A stretch of 64,000 nt of DNA from Corydoras sp. C115 (taxonomy: Eukaryota > Chordata > Actinopteri > Siluriformes > Callichthyidae): positions 4,045,912-4,109,911 of the forward strand of contig JAFMOC010000023.1 of the NCBI GenBank assembly GCA_019802505.1, written 5' to 3'. Each line of letters starts with the position of its first letter. Positions within the stretch are counted from its first letter, which is position 1. The notes under the pieces were generated by a model. That model was given only the letters and a program-made list of their open reading frames with translations. It was not told the DNA's origin and ran no database searches. The translations under genes and the position numbers were made by a program. Positions 1-11,651 of this stretch are shown here, in pieces.

Positions 1-16
1 TGACTTGACTTGACTT
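1..16 (+). repeat. (TTGAC)n tail of an L2-type LINE cut by the window edge
   Basis: The window opens with three copies of a TGACT/TTGAC pentamer. The same pentamer repeat ends the full L2 element at about 50050-50072, so this is probably the last bases of another + strand copy whose body lies outside the window. It directly abuts the BEL/Pao-like remnant, which suggests the LINE inserted into or beside it. The identification rests on a very short match. Confidence 0.5.
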
Positions 17-1257
17 CAATTTGAGACATTGCAGATTCACAACCACGAAGGAAGTCAAACAGTTCTTGCAGTTCCATATTATTTTTGGTACTTATTTTGG
101 CCATACTTCGATCTTATCTCTGTAGCCTTGGGCAAGGATGAATGAACTTCCATAACGTTCTTCCAGGATACGCCATGCATCAAAATAGGCTGACTCAGTC
201 CCTCTTCGCGTTTCCACCCAAATAATTTCGTAGATAATATATCTTTTCTTCATCTGGGATGTTCTTTCTGTCTATAAGCGTCTGAAAGGACACTTTCCAG
301 TCCTTATACCGAAGTGGATCACCACTGAATATTGTTGGTGCTGGGATGAGAAGGCGATTAGCATTAATTGATTTTGCAAGTACCTTAGCAAAGGATACTG
401 TGTTGTCTTCAGCTGGATTTATAACAGCTTGTGGTGGGAAAGAACAACGTGGTGGACTCAGTTCCTGTTTGATTTCCTTTCCACTCTTCGTAGGAACAGC
501 TTAATAAACGTTGACTCCTTTTAGATGTTCGATAAGAACGTTCACTTAGTTCATATACTTGCTGCCGTGCCTTAGCAGCTTTCAGTTCTTTAATCATCTC
601 CAGACGTGCTATTTCTCTGCGCTTGGCTTCTAGCACTCCTTGTCTCTCTACAATTTCAGCTTCCTGTTTAGCCTTTAGCCTGGCAGCTTCAGCTTCCAGT
701 TTAGCCTTTAGCCTGGCCTCTTCGGCCTTTAGCTGGGCAGCCACATCTTCCTGTTTAGCTTTAGCTGGGGAGCTTCAGCCACCAGCCTCTGCAATTCTTC
801 TATATGATGTTCTTGCCCTAGCATTACTTTCAAGGTGGCTTCTATGGCAGCAACTTTGGCAACTGCACTCCTTTTACTAGCAGAATATCAATGGGAATAA
901 TTTTAATACTTGCTGCTGCGAAGGCGGATGCTGCTCTTGGCTGACCTTGGCTCTTCAAGACCATGTTCTTGAACATTCGTTGCTTGATGCATGATCTTCT
1001 GTGTCACTGATTGACAGATGTCGATTCTATGACATGTATCTTGATCAGGAACACTAATTCATCTTAGCTCGTCATAGATAGCATTCAAGTTTTTTGAGGC
1101 ATCATTCACCTTGGTAACATTTTCATCCAACAAGTCTGAACACTGAACACTGTCAATTCTGAACACTGTCCACCTAAATTTTGGTTGACGGTCTGAATGA
1201 CTTCCTTCCACTTCTTGTAGCACACACTGAAGCGACGTTCAATTATTTTCACTTGTT
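17..1257 (-). mobile_element. BEL/Pao-like retrotransposon gag remnant (5' truncated pol absent)
   Basis: On the minus strand this stretch reads as the N-terminal part of a BEL/Pao-type polyprotein. From about 1257 down to 1080 is a gag-like start. At 409-744 lies a charged coiled coil rich in K, E, A and R (repeats of LEAEAARLKAK type). From about 400 to 270 comes the motif FSGDPL followed by DWKVSF, which matches the domain (DUF1759-like) preceding the protease in BEL/Pao elements. Frames change between these parts, so the copy is broken. Protease, RT and integrase are not in the window; they would lie left of position 1. The family call is by motif recognition. Confidence 0.6.
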
Positions 1258-1850
1258 CGTCGGAGCGGCTCGCTTGCAGCGTGGAGTGGCTCGCTGGCGG
1301 TACAGAGCGGCTCGCTGGCACCGCGGAGAGGCTCGCTGGTCGGATTACTGACCCAAGTGCTGCAAACGGCGCGAAGCGGCTCGCTGGCGGCGCGGAGAGG
1401 CTCACAAGTCGGAATACTGATCCAAATGCTGCGAAGCGGATTGCTCACGGCACGGAGTGGCTCGCTGACGGCGCGGAGAGACTCACTGCTGGCATATAGA
1501 GGCTCGCAGGGCAGGTTGATGACCCGAGTGCTGCGAATGGCGCGATTACTCACGGCGCGGGGCGGCTCACTGGTGGCGTGGAGAGGCTCCCTGGCAGCGC
1601 AGAGAGGCTGGCTGGCAGCGCGGAGCGGCTCGCAGGTCGGATCACTGACCCGAATGCTGCGAAGCGGATTGCTCACGGCGCGGAGCAGCTCGCTGGCGGT
1701 GAGTAGAGGCTCGCTGGTGGCACAGAGAGGCTCGCAGGGCAGGCTGCTGACCCGAGTGCTGTGAACGGCGCGAAGCGGATTGCTCACGGCGCGGGGCAGC
1801 TCGCTGGTGGCGTGGAGAGGCTCGCTGGTGGCGCGGAGAACTCGCGGCCA
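1258..1850. repeat. GC-rich 21-bp minisatellite
   Basis: A tandem array of degenerate units close to GCGGAGAGGCTCGCTGGTGGC, about 21 bp each, with interspersed longer variants containing GCTGACCCGAGTGCTGCGAA. Because the unit is a multiple of three, open frames run through it on both strands (on the minus strand a 7-residue repeat of SEPLRAA type). That openness is a property of the repeat and not evidence of a gene. It sits immediately upstream, in minus-strand sense, of the BEL/Pao-like gag and may belong to that element's leader. Confidence 0.75.
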
Positions 1851-2011
1851 CTAAGCCCTCAGCCCACCACCGGTCGGGTCCCAGCAGCACCCTCTCCTCG
1901 TTCAGGAGCTTACACGGAGCGGAGAGAGGGAAACTGATCTCCCCATAATCCGGAACGCGGTCAATGACCCTCATGGTTCCAACTCATGAAGAAGGAATAG
2001 GAACAGAAAAA
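1851..2011 (-). other. Unassigned leader-like segment between minisatellite and LTR-like repeat
   Basis: About 160 bp of unique sequence with a minus-strand ATG near 1974 that runs in frame into the 21-bp minisatellite. Its position between an LTR-like repeat on the right and gag on the left fits the leader of a minus-strand LTR element. No convincing primer-binding site could be fixed. Confidence 0.3.
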
Positions 2012-2475
2012 TTTAATGCTGGGGATAGCGCCGAGGGATAGCTGCAGCTGGAAAAGTGGCTAATGGCGGGGCTAGTGCCAGGGTCGAGGATGCTGCAGCC
2101 CAAGAAGCTGCTAATGGCGGGGCTAACGCTGGGGTAACGCAGCGGGATGCTGCAGCCGGCGACTCAAGCAGGCCGACTGCCGGGACTAACCGGATTCCAC
2201 GGAGGACGCGGGAGTGGGAAAACAAAAGTGGGGCTCTTACCCAGACGAGGAATCCTGGACTTCGCTAGGGGGTTGGTGAGGCCAGCATTCTGTCACAAAA
2301 TGCGCCGTCCGACCACTGGAGACGCTGTGCATGACTCCGCAGTGTGAGGCATTCTGAAGCGAATGAGCAAGCCAGGCTTAGCACTGAGAGGAGTGGCGTA
2401 GCACTCCCAAACCTAACAGAGCAAATGGAGGGAAATGAGTAATGGAGTGACATGAGTTCGCTTGGGCTGGTTAAC
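2012..2475 (-). repeat. LTR-like direct repeat, copy 1, with internal 57-bp minisatellite
   Basis: This copy matches 3130-3634 closely. Both share, in order, GCTAATGGCGGGGCTA-type 57-bp tandem units, CCGGATTCCACGGAGGA, a CACAAAATGCGCCGTCCGAC block, GCAAGCCAGG and a terminal GGGCTGGTTAACA. Read on the minus strand the unit begins TGTTAACCAGCC, which is compatible with an LTR starting in TG. The left boundary is blurred by variable numbers of tandem units. It is either a pair of LTRs of a short non-autonomous element or two neighbouring solo LTRs. Confidence 0.6.
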
Positions 2476-3129
2476 ACTGGTTTCCCTGGAACCATGAAAA
2501 TATTTGATGTGCGTGTGTGCGCGCAAATCCCCCGCTCCCCTGCAGTACGTCACTTAGTGCCCATTGTTGCACAAATTAGCCGGAGTGCCGCTAGAGAATA
2601 TCCCAACCCCCTTTATCTAAAGTTTTTGTAAACGGAGTAAAAGCATTTACTTTTAGAATGAATTATGCGCTAATGTAACACTCAGTTTTGAGAAATGATT
2701 TTCGTGTTTTTAAAATGTTTCCACAGTACTATATGGTGGCAGAATGCATGCGCTGTACTTAAGGGCACATGTCAACAAACATTTTATTATGAAAGCTTGA
2801 ATAATACCTCATCTATAATACCTATAAGTACTATAAAAGGCATACATGCACACTTAAAAGACTGTAGATATATTTTTCATTTTATTTGTAGTCACTGAAA
2901 GTATGTTCAATTTCACCAAACTTTCATTGCAGAATGTCTGTTACTGCATCGCATTCGGATGAATTTCAGGGAATTTACCTTTGAATTCAGTTTTTACCCA
3001 GCATTTCACCTGTGAGGCAGAGGGGGTGGATGGGCTGTAGGTCGTTATGCATATGAATATCTGCCTGATGACCCCTTACTGGTTCAAAAAAGGGGCTGTT
3101 GTCCTCAGAATTTCAAGGGTCCAGGAAGA
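2476..3129. other. AT-rich spacer between the two direct repeats; nothing recognised
   Basis: No coding frame of note, no RNA gene and no clear transposon end. If the flanking repeats are LTRs this would be the whole interior of a short non-autonomous element, with no gag or pol. Confidence 0.35.
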
Positions 3130-3634
3130 CCAGCAGGACGCTGCAGCCGGAGAGGCGGATAATGGCGGGGCTAGCGCCGGGGTTATGCAGCGAGGATGCT
3201 GCAGCCCAAGAAGCTGCTAATGGCGGGGCTAGCGCCGAGGTAACGCAGCGGGACACTGCAGCCGGAGAGGTGTCTAATGGCAGGGCTAGCGCCGGGGTAA
3301 CGCAGCGGGACGCTGCAGCCAGCGACACAAACAGCCTGCCGTGACTAACCGGATTCCACGGAGGACGAGAGAGCGGGAAAACAAAAGTGGGGCTCTTACT
3401 CAAACGAGGAATCCTGGACTTCGCTAGGGGTTGGTGAGGCCCCCATTCTGTCACAAAATGCGCCGTCCGACCACTGGAAGCGCTGCGCATGACTACACAG
3501 GGTGAGACGTTCTGAAGCGAATGAGCAAGCCAGGAGTAGCACTGGGAGGAGTGGCGTAGCACTCCCAAACCTAACAGAGCCAATGGAGGGAAATGAGTAA
3601 TGGATTGATAAGAGTTTGCTTGGGCTGGTTAAAC
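3130..3634 (-). repeat. LTR-like direct repeat, copy 2, with internal 57-bp minisatellite
   Basis: Second copy of the repeat at 2012-2475. The internal tandem unit is 57 bp (19 codons), seen about three times here, with GCTGCAGCCGGAGAGG and GGGGTAACGCAGCGGGA as recognisable halves. The two copies differ mainly in minisatellite unit number and scattered substitutions. Minus-strand sense starts TGTTTAACCAGCCC. No target-site duplication could be confirmed. Confidence 0.6.
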
Positions 3635-3639
3635 ACAAG

Positions 3640-5220
3640 TTGCAGAGTTTTGAATTAGTTGAAGAGGTTTGATTGTGGAAGCTGGGAGGACCGGCAAGTA
3701 GCGCATTACAATAATCAAGCCAGGATAGGACTAGGGCTTGAACAAGCAGTTAGGTAGCATGTTCAGTCAAGAAAGGTCTGATCTTCCTTATGTTGTAAAG
3801 AAGGAATCTGCAGGAAAGGGAGGTTTTGATACATAATCAGAGAGTTTAAGGTGGGAGTCAATTGTGAAACCAAGTTTCCGGACCGAATCGGTTGGGGAGA
3901 TTGTGGAGCCGTCAATTTGGAAGGTCAGGTCATGATGGATTGAGGGTTTAGCTGGGATAATGAGAAGCTCTGTTTTTTCTAAATTTAATTTTAGATGATG
4001 GGCCTTCATCCAAACAGATATGTCGGTGAGGCAGGCAGATATCCGATTATGAGATGGTGGTGTCATCAGGGGCAAAAGACAGATGAAGCTTAGTGTCATC
4101 AGCATAGCAGTGGTAAGAGAAACCATGCGCCTGGATGACTGTGCTCAGTGATGTCATGTATAGTGAGAAGAGGAGAGGACCAAGTACAGAGCCTTGAGGC
4201 ACACCAGTGCGTACTTGGTGAGAGTTAGAGATCTCCCCATTCCATGACACTTTGAAGGTTTTTCCTGTGAGATGGGATCGAAACCATTCATGTGTTGTAT
4301 CAGAAAAGCCTAATTCAGATAGAGTGGACAGTAGAATCTGATGATATACTGCATCAAAAGCTGCAGAAAGGTCTAGCAGAATGAGGACAGAGGATTGAGA
4401 TTTAGCTTTGCAGATTTAAGTGAGTCAATCACAGAGACCAATGCTGTCTCCATGGAGTGACCACATCTAAAACCGGACTGATGTGTTTTAGACAGGAAAG
4501 GTAAACAAGAAATAGGTCTGTAGCTCTCGACCAAATTTGGGTTGAGCATAGACTTTTTGAGTAGGGGTTTGACTATGGCCTGTTTGAAACAATTTGGAAA
4601 GGTACAAGACGTGAGAGAGGAGTTAATGATGTGTGTGAGTGCTGGTGTGATGGACGAGGTGATGGATTGAAGAAGGTGGGATGGGATGGAATCAAAGGGG
4701 CAAGTAGTTGGGTTACTGGCAAGAAGAATTTTGCAGATGTCAGATTAGGCGACAGGGGAGAAGGAGGAGAGGGTTGGATGGATGGATGTGTGAGATGTAG
4801 TGTTGTGGAAATGGTGAGTATGAAAGAGTTTGCTGATGTCTTTGCAACCTTTTTTACAGAAAAGATCGAGGGCATCAGCTGACAGAGAGGTGATGGGAGA
4901 GGAGAGGGAGGAGTTAGTAGTGAGTTGAAGGTACTGAATAGTGTGCGGGCATCTGAGATGCACGTTACCTTGGACTGGAAAAACAAGGATTTAGCAGCAG
5001 TTACATCCTTTGAGAAAATGGCAAGTGAGGACAGGTATGTGTCTAAATCTGAAGACAGACCAGACCTACACAATTTTCTTTCAGCAGATTTCTTTCTACG
5101 CTTCCGAAGCGTCTCCGTGAGCCAAGCACTGGACGGAGAACTGTGTGTTTTCCTGGTGGATTTTGGACAGACCCGGTCAAGACATGAACACAGCCATTCA
5201 GCATAGGTTTAGGAATAAAG
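3640..5220 (-). mobile_element. Degenerate L2-clade LINE, reverse transcriptase part
   Basis: Minus-strand reading shows successive pieces of a non-LTR reverse transcriptase: about 5220-4575 is the spacer before the RT, about 4560-4250 includes the palm approach, 4250-4047 carries GVPQGSVLGPLLF and the catalytic YADD box, and 4126-3788 carries the thumb region with NLEKTELLIIPAKP. Several frameshifts and stops separate the pieces, so it is a dead copy. Its sequence differs from the L2 at 44.75-50.07 kb and represents a second LINE subfamily. The endonuclease is missing. Confidence 0.8.
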
Positions 5221-5344
5221 GTTTTAGGGACTTTGTGTCAAAATTTATTAAACTTTTGTTCTTCCTACTAGAAAGGTAAATGTCAGGACATAGATAAACT
5301 ATGGTTGTAGTAATTAAATAACAAATTTTCCCTCCTTCCTTTAT
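5221..5344. other. Short unassigned segment
   Basis: Unique AT-rich sequence between LINE and hAT remnants. Nothing recognised. Confidence 0.3.
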
Positions 5345-5990
5345 TTAGACTGTATAGGCTATGGTTGAGGCCAGATACATGCAGTTCAAAAAAGTTCAAA
5401 GCTGATGTACAGAATTCCCTGACAGCAGACATGTGGACATCACTTAATATGGACAAATATGGACAAAAAGCTCTACAGATACATTATTATTTAACTGGGA
5501 ACAATGTTAGACCCTGGGTTCAAGACACTTGGCTTTTTCAGCCCAACAAAGGCAGATGAAGCAATTAAAGGACTTACTTGTGAATGTGCCAATATAACAG
5601 CATCTACACAATCACTGTCATTTCCAGCTACAGCTTCAACTTCTCATTATACTGCACCTTATTGACCTGGTATGTATTTATTTTGGTTTGAATTCAAATT
5701 TGGATTTATGAAATTCTGAAATTTTTCATTCACTTCTCAGAAAATATACTGTGGTGTCATTATGATGCCATAATGGAGTTCACAATGTCACTGCTGATGC
5801 CCCAGTCATAGTGCAGAGGTACCTGGCAGAACTGAAAATCGGCAGAACAGGATATTCTCCAGTAGTGGGAGAGGCAGAAGGGCATATACACACAGCTTTA
5901 TAGGCTTGCAATAGGATATGTGTGCACTCCTGCCTCCTCAGTACCATGTGAAAGTGTTTTTTCAAAAGCTGTTCCTGTTTTAGATTTATT
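5345..5990 (+). pseudogene. hAT transposase remnant (ZBED-like), internally deleted
   Basis: At 5365-5560 a frame contains SLTADMWTS and a following HYYL segment, characteristic of the catalytic region of hAT transposases. After about 200 bp of disrupted sequence, 5797-5850 shows QRYLAEL and 5910-5965 shows a VCTPASSVPCESVFSKA-like stretch, the signature of the C-terminal hAT dimerisation region. Stops and frameshifts lie between them, and the middle of the protein is missing. No terminal repeats were found, so this is an old fragment. Confidence 0.75.
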
Positions 5991-6449
5991 CAAACATTAA
6001 CTGAAATCATAACAATACGTTTATTTTACGTAAATAGACTTATATTATCATTATGCACAAATCAAAAGCATACTATATGAAATAATGAAAGGATTGCTGA
6101 AAAGATGTATGAATGAACCACAAAATCATAAAAAATTTGTTTTTATTCCTATTCTTGGCGATGATTACTGCCATGCTGACATTTGGATGGCAGCCAATAA
6201 GAAGCCATCACAAACAGTTGAAATGACAAGGTTTGTGTGCAAATGAAGCAACGAGCGATGAACCTTTTCTCGAACCATTTTGATGAAAAGCTTCAAGGTT
6301 TCACCAGGTTTCATCAACCCAAGGATTCAACAAGGGTCCCAGAACACCATGAGGCATGGAGCTAGCACTACCGCTTAGCCTCCCTTGCTACCTCCAGGAT
6401 TTCTTTTTGAATAACAAGAGTTCCTTTCCCACATACTGCCACTCAGTGG
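5991..6449. other. Intergenic or intronic sequence, nothing recognised
   Basis: AT-rich sequence without a convincing frame or repeat. It could be part of a large upstream dnah10 intron. Confidence 0.3.
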
Positions 6450-6629
6450 ACAGGATCAGTGCCCAGTGGTTAGAGCTATCAATCTGAAGGTTGGGAGTTA
6501 CCAATGTGGCTACTTGAGCAAGGCCCTTAACCCTCATTGCTCCAGGGATGTTGTGTTTAACCCTGTGCTCACCTTGTAAGTCGCTTTGGATAAAAGCATC
6601 AAATGCATCAAATGCAGAGAAATTATAGA
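6450..6629 (+). mobile_element. tRNA-derived SINE, family 2, degenerate
   Basis: GTGCCCAGTGGTTAGAG followed by TATCAATCTGAAGGTTG, then GCTCCAGGGATGTTGTG, CCTGTGCTCACCTTGTAAG and CGCTTTGGATAAAAGC. The same blocks recur in antisense orientation at 27508-27722 and 50320-50437. The head resembles a tRNA A box; the B box is damaged in this copy. Confidence 0.65.
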
Positions 6630-7665
6630 TGTTAAGTCTTGGGAAAAAATTGTGGAACTGTCTTTATAGTACTCTTAATCTTAGAAGATACTCTGTTTGG
6701 GTGCATGCTTTTTGGGAAGTCTTTAAGTCCTAAATTGCATAATGGGTCATTTACATATATTTGAAGTTGTGGAATAAATGAATAACATAGGAGAAAAAAA
6801 AGTAAGTAAAATATGTCAAAACTACAAAAAAATCTGTTTTATAAATCCTCTATTGTCCACAGAGTATAATGGAATGTTCCCAACAACTTTGGAATGGAGT
6901 GGTGGCTGTCATAACGATAAATCTAAAGAACGTCATTTGGAAAATCAGATTAATTGTGTTCAGTTGAAGCTCAACTTGAGTTACAGAACACTTTTGCAAA
7001 TTGTCAGATCATTCAAGATTTCACAAATTAGTTCAAGTAAGAGGAATGTGTCTTAACACTGACATGTTAGAATTCTTACTGAGATATAATGACATCGGTA
7101 AAGTTAGGTTGATATTAAAAATTTATAAAATAATGTAATTTTGTATGGCAGAAAGAGCAGCAGTGAAACACGAATGTCTGCCGAATATCAACCTAACTGT
7201 CAACCTGATATAATGTTGGTTTAAACATGGAGGCAGCGTTAGGCAAGCTACTTGTAAAATGTATTGAGATAAGCTATTATTTACTCGACAATAAATTACC
7301 TAAATAACCCCTACTCATAACCCCTAATCATCATACAATATGGGGAGGAGGATTTTGCCATGTGCAATTTCCTGCTCCTTAAACACACTGACATCTCCAG
7401 TTCCGAGCTCGTTAAGCCCCCAGTTTTGAGTAGGGGATTCAGTTTCAGACTTTGTAGCCTCACGATAGGACCCAACCTAAAGCTCCTGTAGGTCAGATGT
7501 GATGGTGTAATGTGAAACTAGGCTTCAGATAAGTTGGATACATTTTAGGAAACAGATTATTTGGTCCAGTTTGAGAAATTAAATCTGTAATACACTCAAG
7601 TTTGTTGATAAAAGAAATGTTCATCCATTTCCTCCACAAACTGGATTCTTGTCTTTGTGCTTCAG
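6630..7665. other. Presumed intron sequence upstream of the first visible dnah10 exon
   Basis: No exon, RNA gene or transposon end was recognised. The exon at 7666 begins inside a codon after a proper CAG acceptor, so an upstream exon must exist. Nothing between 1 and 7665 reads as the dynein tail, implying an intron longer than 7.6 kb or a gene truncated by repeats. Confidence 0.4.
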
Positions 7666-10600
7666 ACACTGGAAGGAACTAATGGAGCGGACAGGCAGCA
7701 GCTTTGACATGAACCCGGACACCTTCACGCTGGAGAACATGTTCGCCATGGAGCTCCACAGGCATGGCGACATCATCAGAGACATTGTCAACTCAGCTGT
7801 CAAAGAACTTAGCATTGAAAAGGTCTAGAATCCATCTTTTAAAAATGTTTATTTAATTTCAACTTTATATTTATTATATACAGAACATGCATGCCACCAT
7901 AAATAAGTTGTACTACATATGTTTTAAATATTTTTGAGTTCACATCGTCTGATTTTAAAGCCTGGAGCCTTTGTTACTTTTCCAGGGTGTAAAGGAGGTG
8001 GTGGAAATTTGGGAGAACATGAGGTTCTCTGTACAGCGCTACCTTAAAGGTACCCAGGAGCGTGGGACAATTCTGGGTGCAGTCGACGAAATCCTGCAAA
8101 ATCTGGATGACAATGCTGTGAACCTACAAAGCATGGCCGGGAGTCGCTTTGTGGGACCTTTCCTCTCCACCATTCAGGAATGGGAAAAGAACTTATCACT
8201 TATCAGTGAGGTCATTGAGGTCAGCTTCAGAACTTTAACACAAATTCTAAAAGTTAGCAAAAAAGCTTTCCTTACAATTTTTACATCCATCTTTTTATTT
8301 TATTTATTAATTTTTCTTTACAAATTTGTCCAATTTAACCCATTAGAAGTGTCTCAAAGTCACTCCCCCCACAACAGCTATCAGACAGAAGGAGAAAAGG
8401 ACAGCTTCATTTACATCACCATAAAAGTCTATGGAATGTATTTTTGATTCAACACTGGACTCTGATAACACATTGTCCTGTTTAGGGACTCTGTATATGC
8501 AGTGCCCTTTGGTGGGCAGACTTTGCAGCAATTAAACATAACACTGAATAATTACAAATAATTATTAACCCAAAAGGTATATTTTGCAGTAATGTCTGCA
8601 AGCCATAATAATCATAATTATAACATAATCCTTCACTCAGATTATATTGTCTTATAATATCGTCATGCAGATTTCTGGTCAATAGTTTCTAATGCTCTGG
8701 CTCTTGTTGTGATTAAGTGCTTTGATATTAATTTGCCAGGTCTGGATGGTAGTGCAGCGAAAGTGGATGTACTTGGAGAGCATCTTTATTGGTGGGGATA
8801 TCCGCTCTCAGCTGCCTGAGGAGGCAAAGAAATTTGATTACATCGACAAAATGTTCAAAAAGGTAAGATTTCAAGTGAGGCTACAAGTTCTCCAATGATT
8901 TAGTTTTACATTATGTAAACAAAAGTATTGGGAGACAGCTTTAAATCATTGAATTCAGGTAATTTAGTCTCATTGGAGTACATAATCAAGCTTCTAGTTC
9001 TGCACAGTGGAATGCTTCCACTGAGTCCAGTGTAGAAGAACACTAATTTACCTCATCCAATAGCATTGAATTAATAGACAACAAATTGATTTAAAAATCT
9101 TGTAAAAAATGTCTCAGAACAGTATGGGCCTTGCATGAAAAAAACAAATTAAAATGAGGTTCCATCAAAGCTCCTGTCGGGTCTGATGTATGTGATGTAA
9201 TAAGAATTTCTGTGCTTTCAGTTAATGACAGACACATTAAAGGACCCTGTAATAAAGAAATGCTGCCTCGTCCCGAACCGTCTGACGGATCTGCGGAATC
9301 TGAGTGATGGTTTAGAGCATTGTCAGAAAAGCCTGAACGACTACCTGGACTCCAAACGTAATGCCTTTCCTCGTTTCTTTTTCATTTCCGATGATGAGCT
9401 GCTTAGCATTTTGGGGAGCAGCGATCCATCATGCGTTCAGGAGCACATGATTAAGGTAATGATTATGCTTGTTGCCACTGACAGGATCATAATAAGTTTC
9501 AGACCAGGTTAATCAATTACTGATGGGGCTGGAACAGGTCTATATTTGTAAAGATCCGTACCATGTGCTCAGACACTTTAAACGACATGAAGCCATGAGA
9601 GGCAAAAACAAAGAGGTTCTCATATATATATATATATGGATGTTTGCCCCATATGATTACACTGTGAAACTATTAATCACTTGTTGGTTTTCATTTCTGA
9701 AATTATTTTGATTGATTTTGTTCCTAGTGAAAAAATGGCAGTGGATTGATTATGAGACACCAGCTGGAGAATGGGAGGTGGAGTCAGGGACATGAGGGCT
9801 GTAACTGACACTCCTTCCACAGAATTAGCTATCTGTGTGAAGGTTTTTAATGGAAGAGATGGTGTTGAATAGGAAAAAGGTGTCTTTCAATGCTTCGAAT
9901 GCTGTTACTGCAATTTTCTGCATCTCACTGTAAATGTATCTTTGTAAATACATGCACATAAACATTAAGGTGTGTCAATTACAGCCCTTACATCCTCGGC
10001 TCCGCCTACTGTTTCCCAACCAACACCCGATCGTCCATACTGCTGCCCCAGACTCAGATTAAAAAATAGCAAAAATTCCCCTGTAATATTTTAACCTGAT
10101 CCATGTGCCATGCAAATCCTCAGATGTATGACAACATAGCATCATTGCGGTTCGACACTGGAAATAATGGGGAGACAATTGCTGCAGCTCTTGTATCAGC
10201 AGAGGGCGAGGTTATGGAGCTCAGACAGCCTATCCCAACAGAAGGACGAGTAGAGGATTGGATGACAGCCGTACTGCAAGAGATGAGGAAGACCAATAGG
10301 CTCATCACTAAAGAGGCGATTTATTACTACAAATATCTCAAATCTCGGTATGAAAATTAGAGTCACTGTCAGTCTGTGGTTGATAATTTGTGTTTAGTAA
10401 AAGTTACCTTTTGAAGACTTATCATATGATAAATAATTCAGTATACATTTACTTTTCATACAGTAAATGTTAAGGTGTTCAGTGCACTGATTCTCAGCCC
10501 TGAAGTATTTCCTTTGTATATTTTAAATCAGGGTGGATTGGATGCTGGACCACCAGGGCATGGTAGTCCTGGCAGGAAATCAGGTGTGGTGGACATGGGA

Positions 10601-11651
10601 GGTGGAGGACGTCTTTCAAAAAATAAGCTCTGGGGAAAAGCAGGCTCTCAAAGAATATGCCAAGAAAATGCACGGGCAGATCAACGAGCTAGTCAGACGC
10701 ATCACACAGCCACTAAAGAAAAATGACAGGCGAAAATTAAACACTGTCCTTATCATAGACGTCCATGCCAGAGACATCGTGGACAGCTTTGTCAGAGACA
10801 GGTACAACAAAAGCTACCAAATTTTTCATGCATCACGTTAAAGTACAAGACCTATTTAGGGCAAAATGTCCACTACGTACTATAACTGTCACGCAGTCCG
10901 TCTCTCCCTGGAGATGAGCGGCTACGCGGGTCAATCGCGTACGCCGCTCGCGCATAGTGAGCGTTTCCCGGGCACCGGCTACGCGTGAGCCACTGCGTCA
11001 GCCGGTCCAAACAGAAACGCTCCCACGAGTGCGACCTGCGCAAAGCAAATGCACAGCGACACACTGTGGCAGAAATGCGGAAGGAGAAAAAACTGGAAGC
11101 ACCGGGATAAAAACCAAAATGGAATTTATTAAAACATGGTGCCGGAGCACCAACAAAAAGGGGGGTAAATGAACAACGTAACATAGGGTAAGGTAACCAC
11201 AAACCAAAGACGTGCACAGAACCGAGGGGAAACGAAGACTAAATACAAACCCAACTAAACACGTGCACAAACCCAACCAATCACGCAAGTGAAATAATGA
11301 AAAACCAAATGAGGGACAGGTGCCGCAGGCATCTGTTACAATAACTGTATTATGTTTAAATTAGAAGCAGGCTTCAAGTCATTGGTGAAAAGTCTTTCAG
11401 CTGAAAAAAATGACAAATCTTTTAATTATGACGAAAACTTATTTACCTGATTTGTTTTGGACTGCAGTATCACAGATGCCCGTGAGTTTGAGTGGGAGAG
11501 CCAGCTACGCTTTTACTGGGACAAAGATCCTGATGACCTGTTTGTGCGTCAGTGTTCGGCTGAATTCTCCTATGGTTACGAGTACATGGGCCTGAACGGA
11601 CGCCTGGTGATTACTCCGCTTACCGACCGGATTTACCTCACACTCACACAG
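7666..11651 (+). CDS. dnah10: dnah10 exons 1-7 of the visible set: linker region
   Basis: Exons 7666-7822, 7986-8219, 8740-8862, 9222-9455, 10124-10347, 10532-10801 and 11468-11651, about 475 residues. The first exon starts with the last base of a split codon followed by HWKELMERTG. Landmarks are FTLENMFAMELH, GSRFVGPFL, RKWMYLESIF, FPRFFFISDDELL, VWWTWEVEDVF and YEYMGLNGRLVITPLTDR. This is the mechanical linker that swings across the AAA ring. Intron 6 (10802-11467) hosts a solo LTR. Splice phases: the junctions 10347/10532 and 10801/11468 split codons after two bases. Confidence 0.93.

Noticed and set aside
1239..1787. 182-codon minus-strand and 135-codon plus-strand frames in the 21-bp array
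   Set aside because: Both are open only because the tandem unit is a multiple of three without stops; no domain and no bias for one frame.
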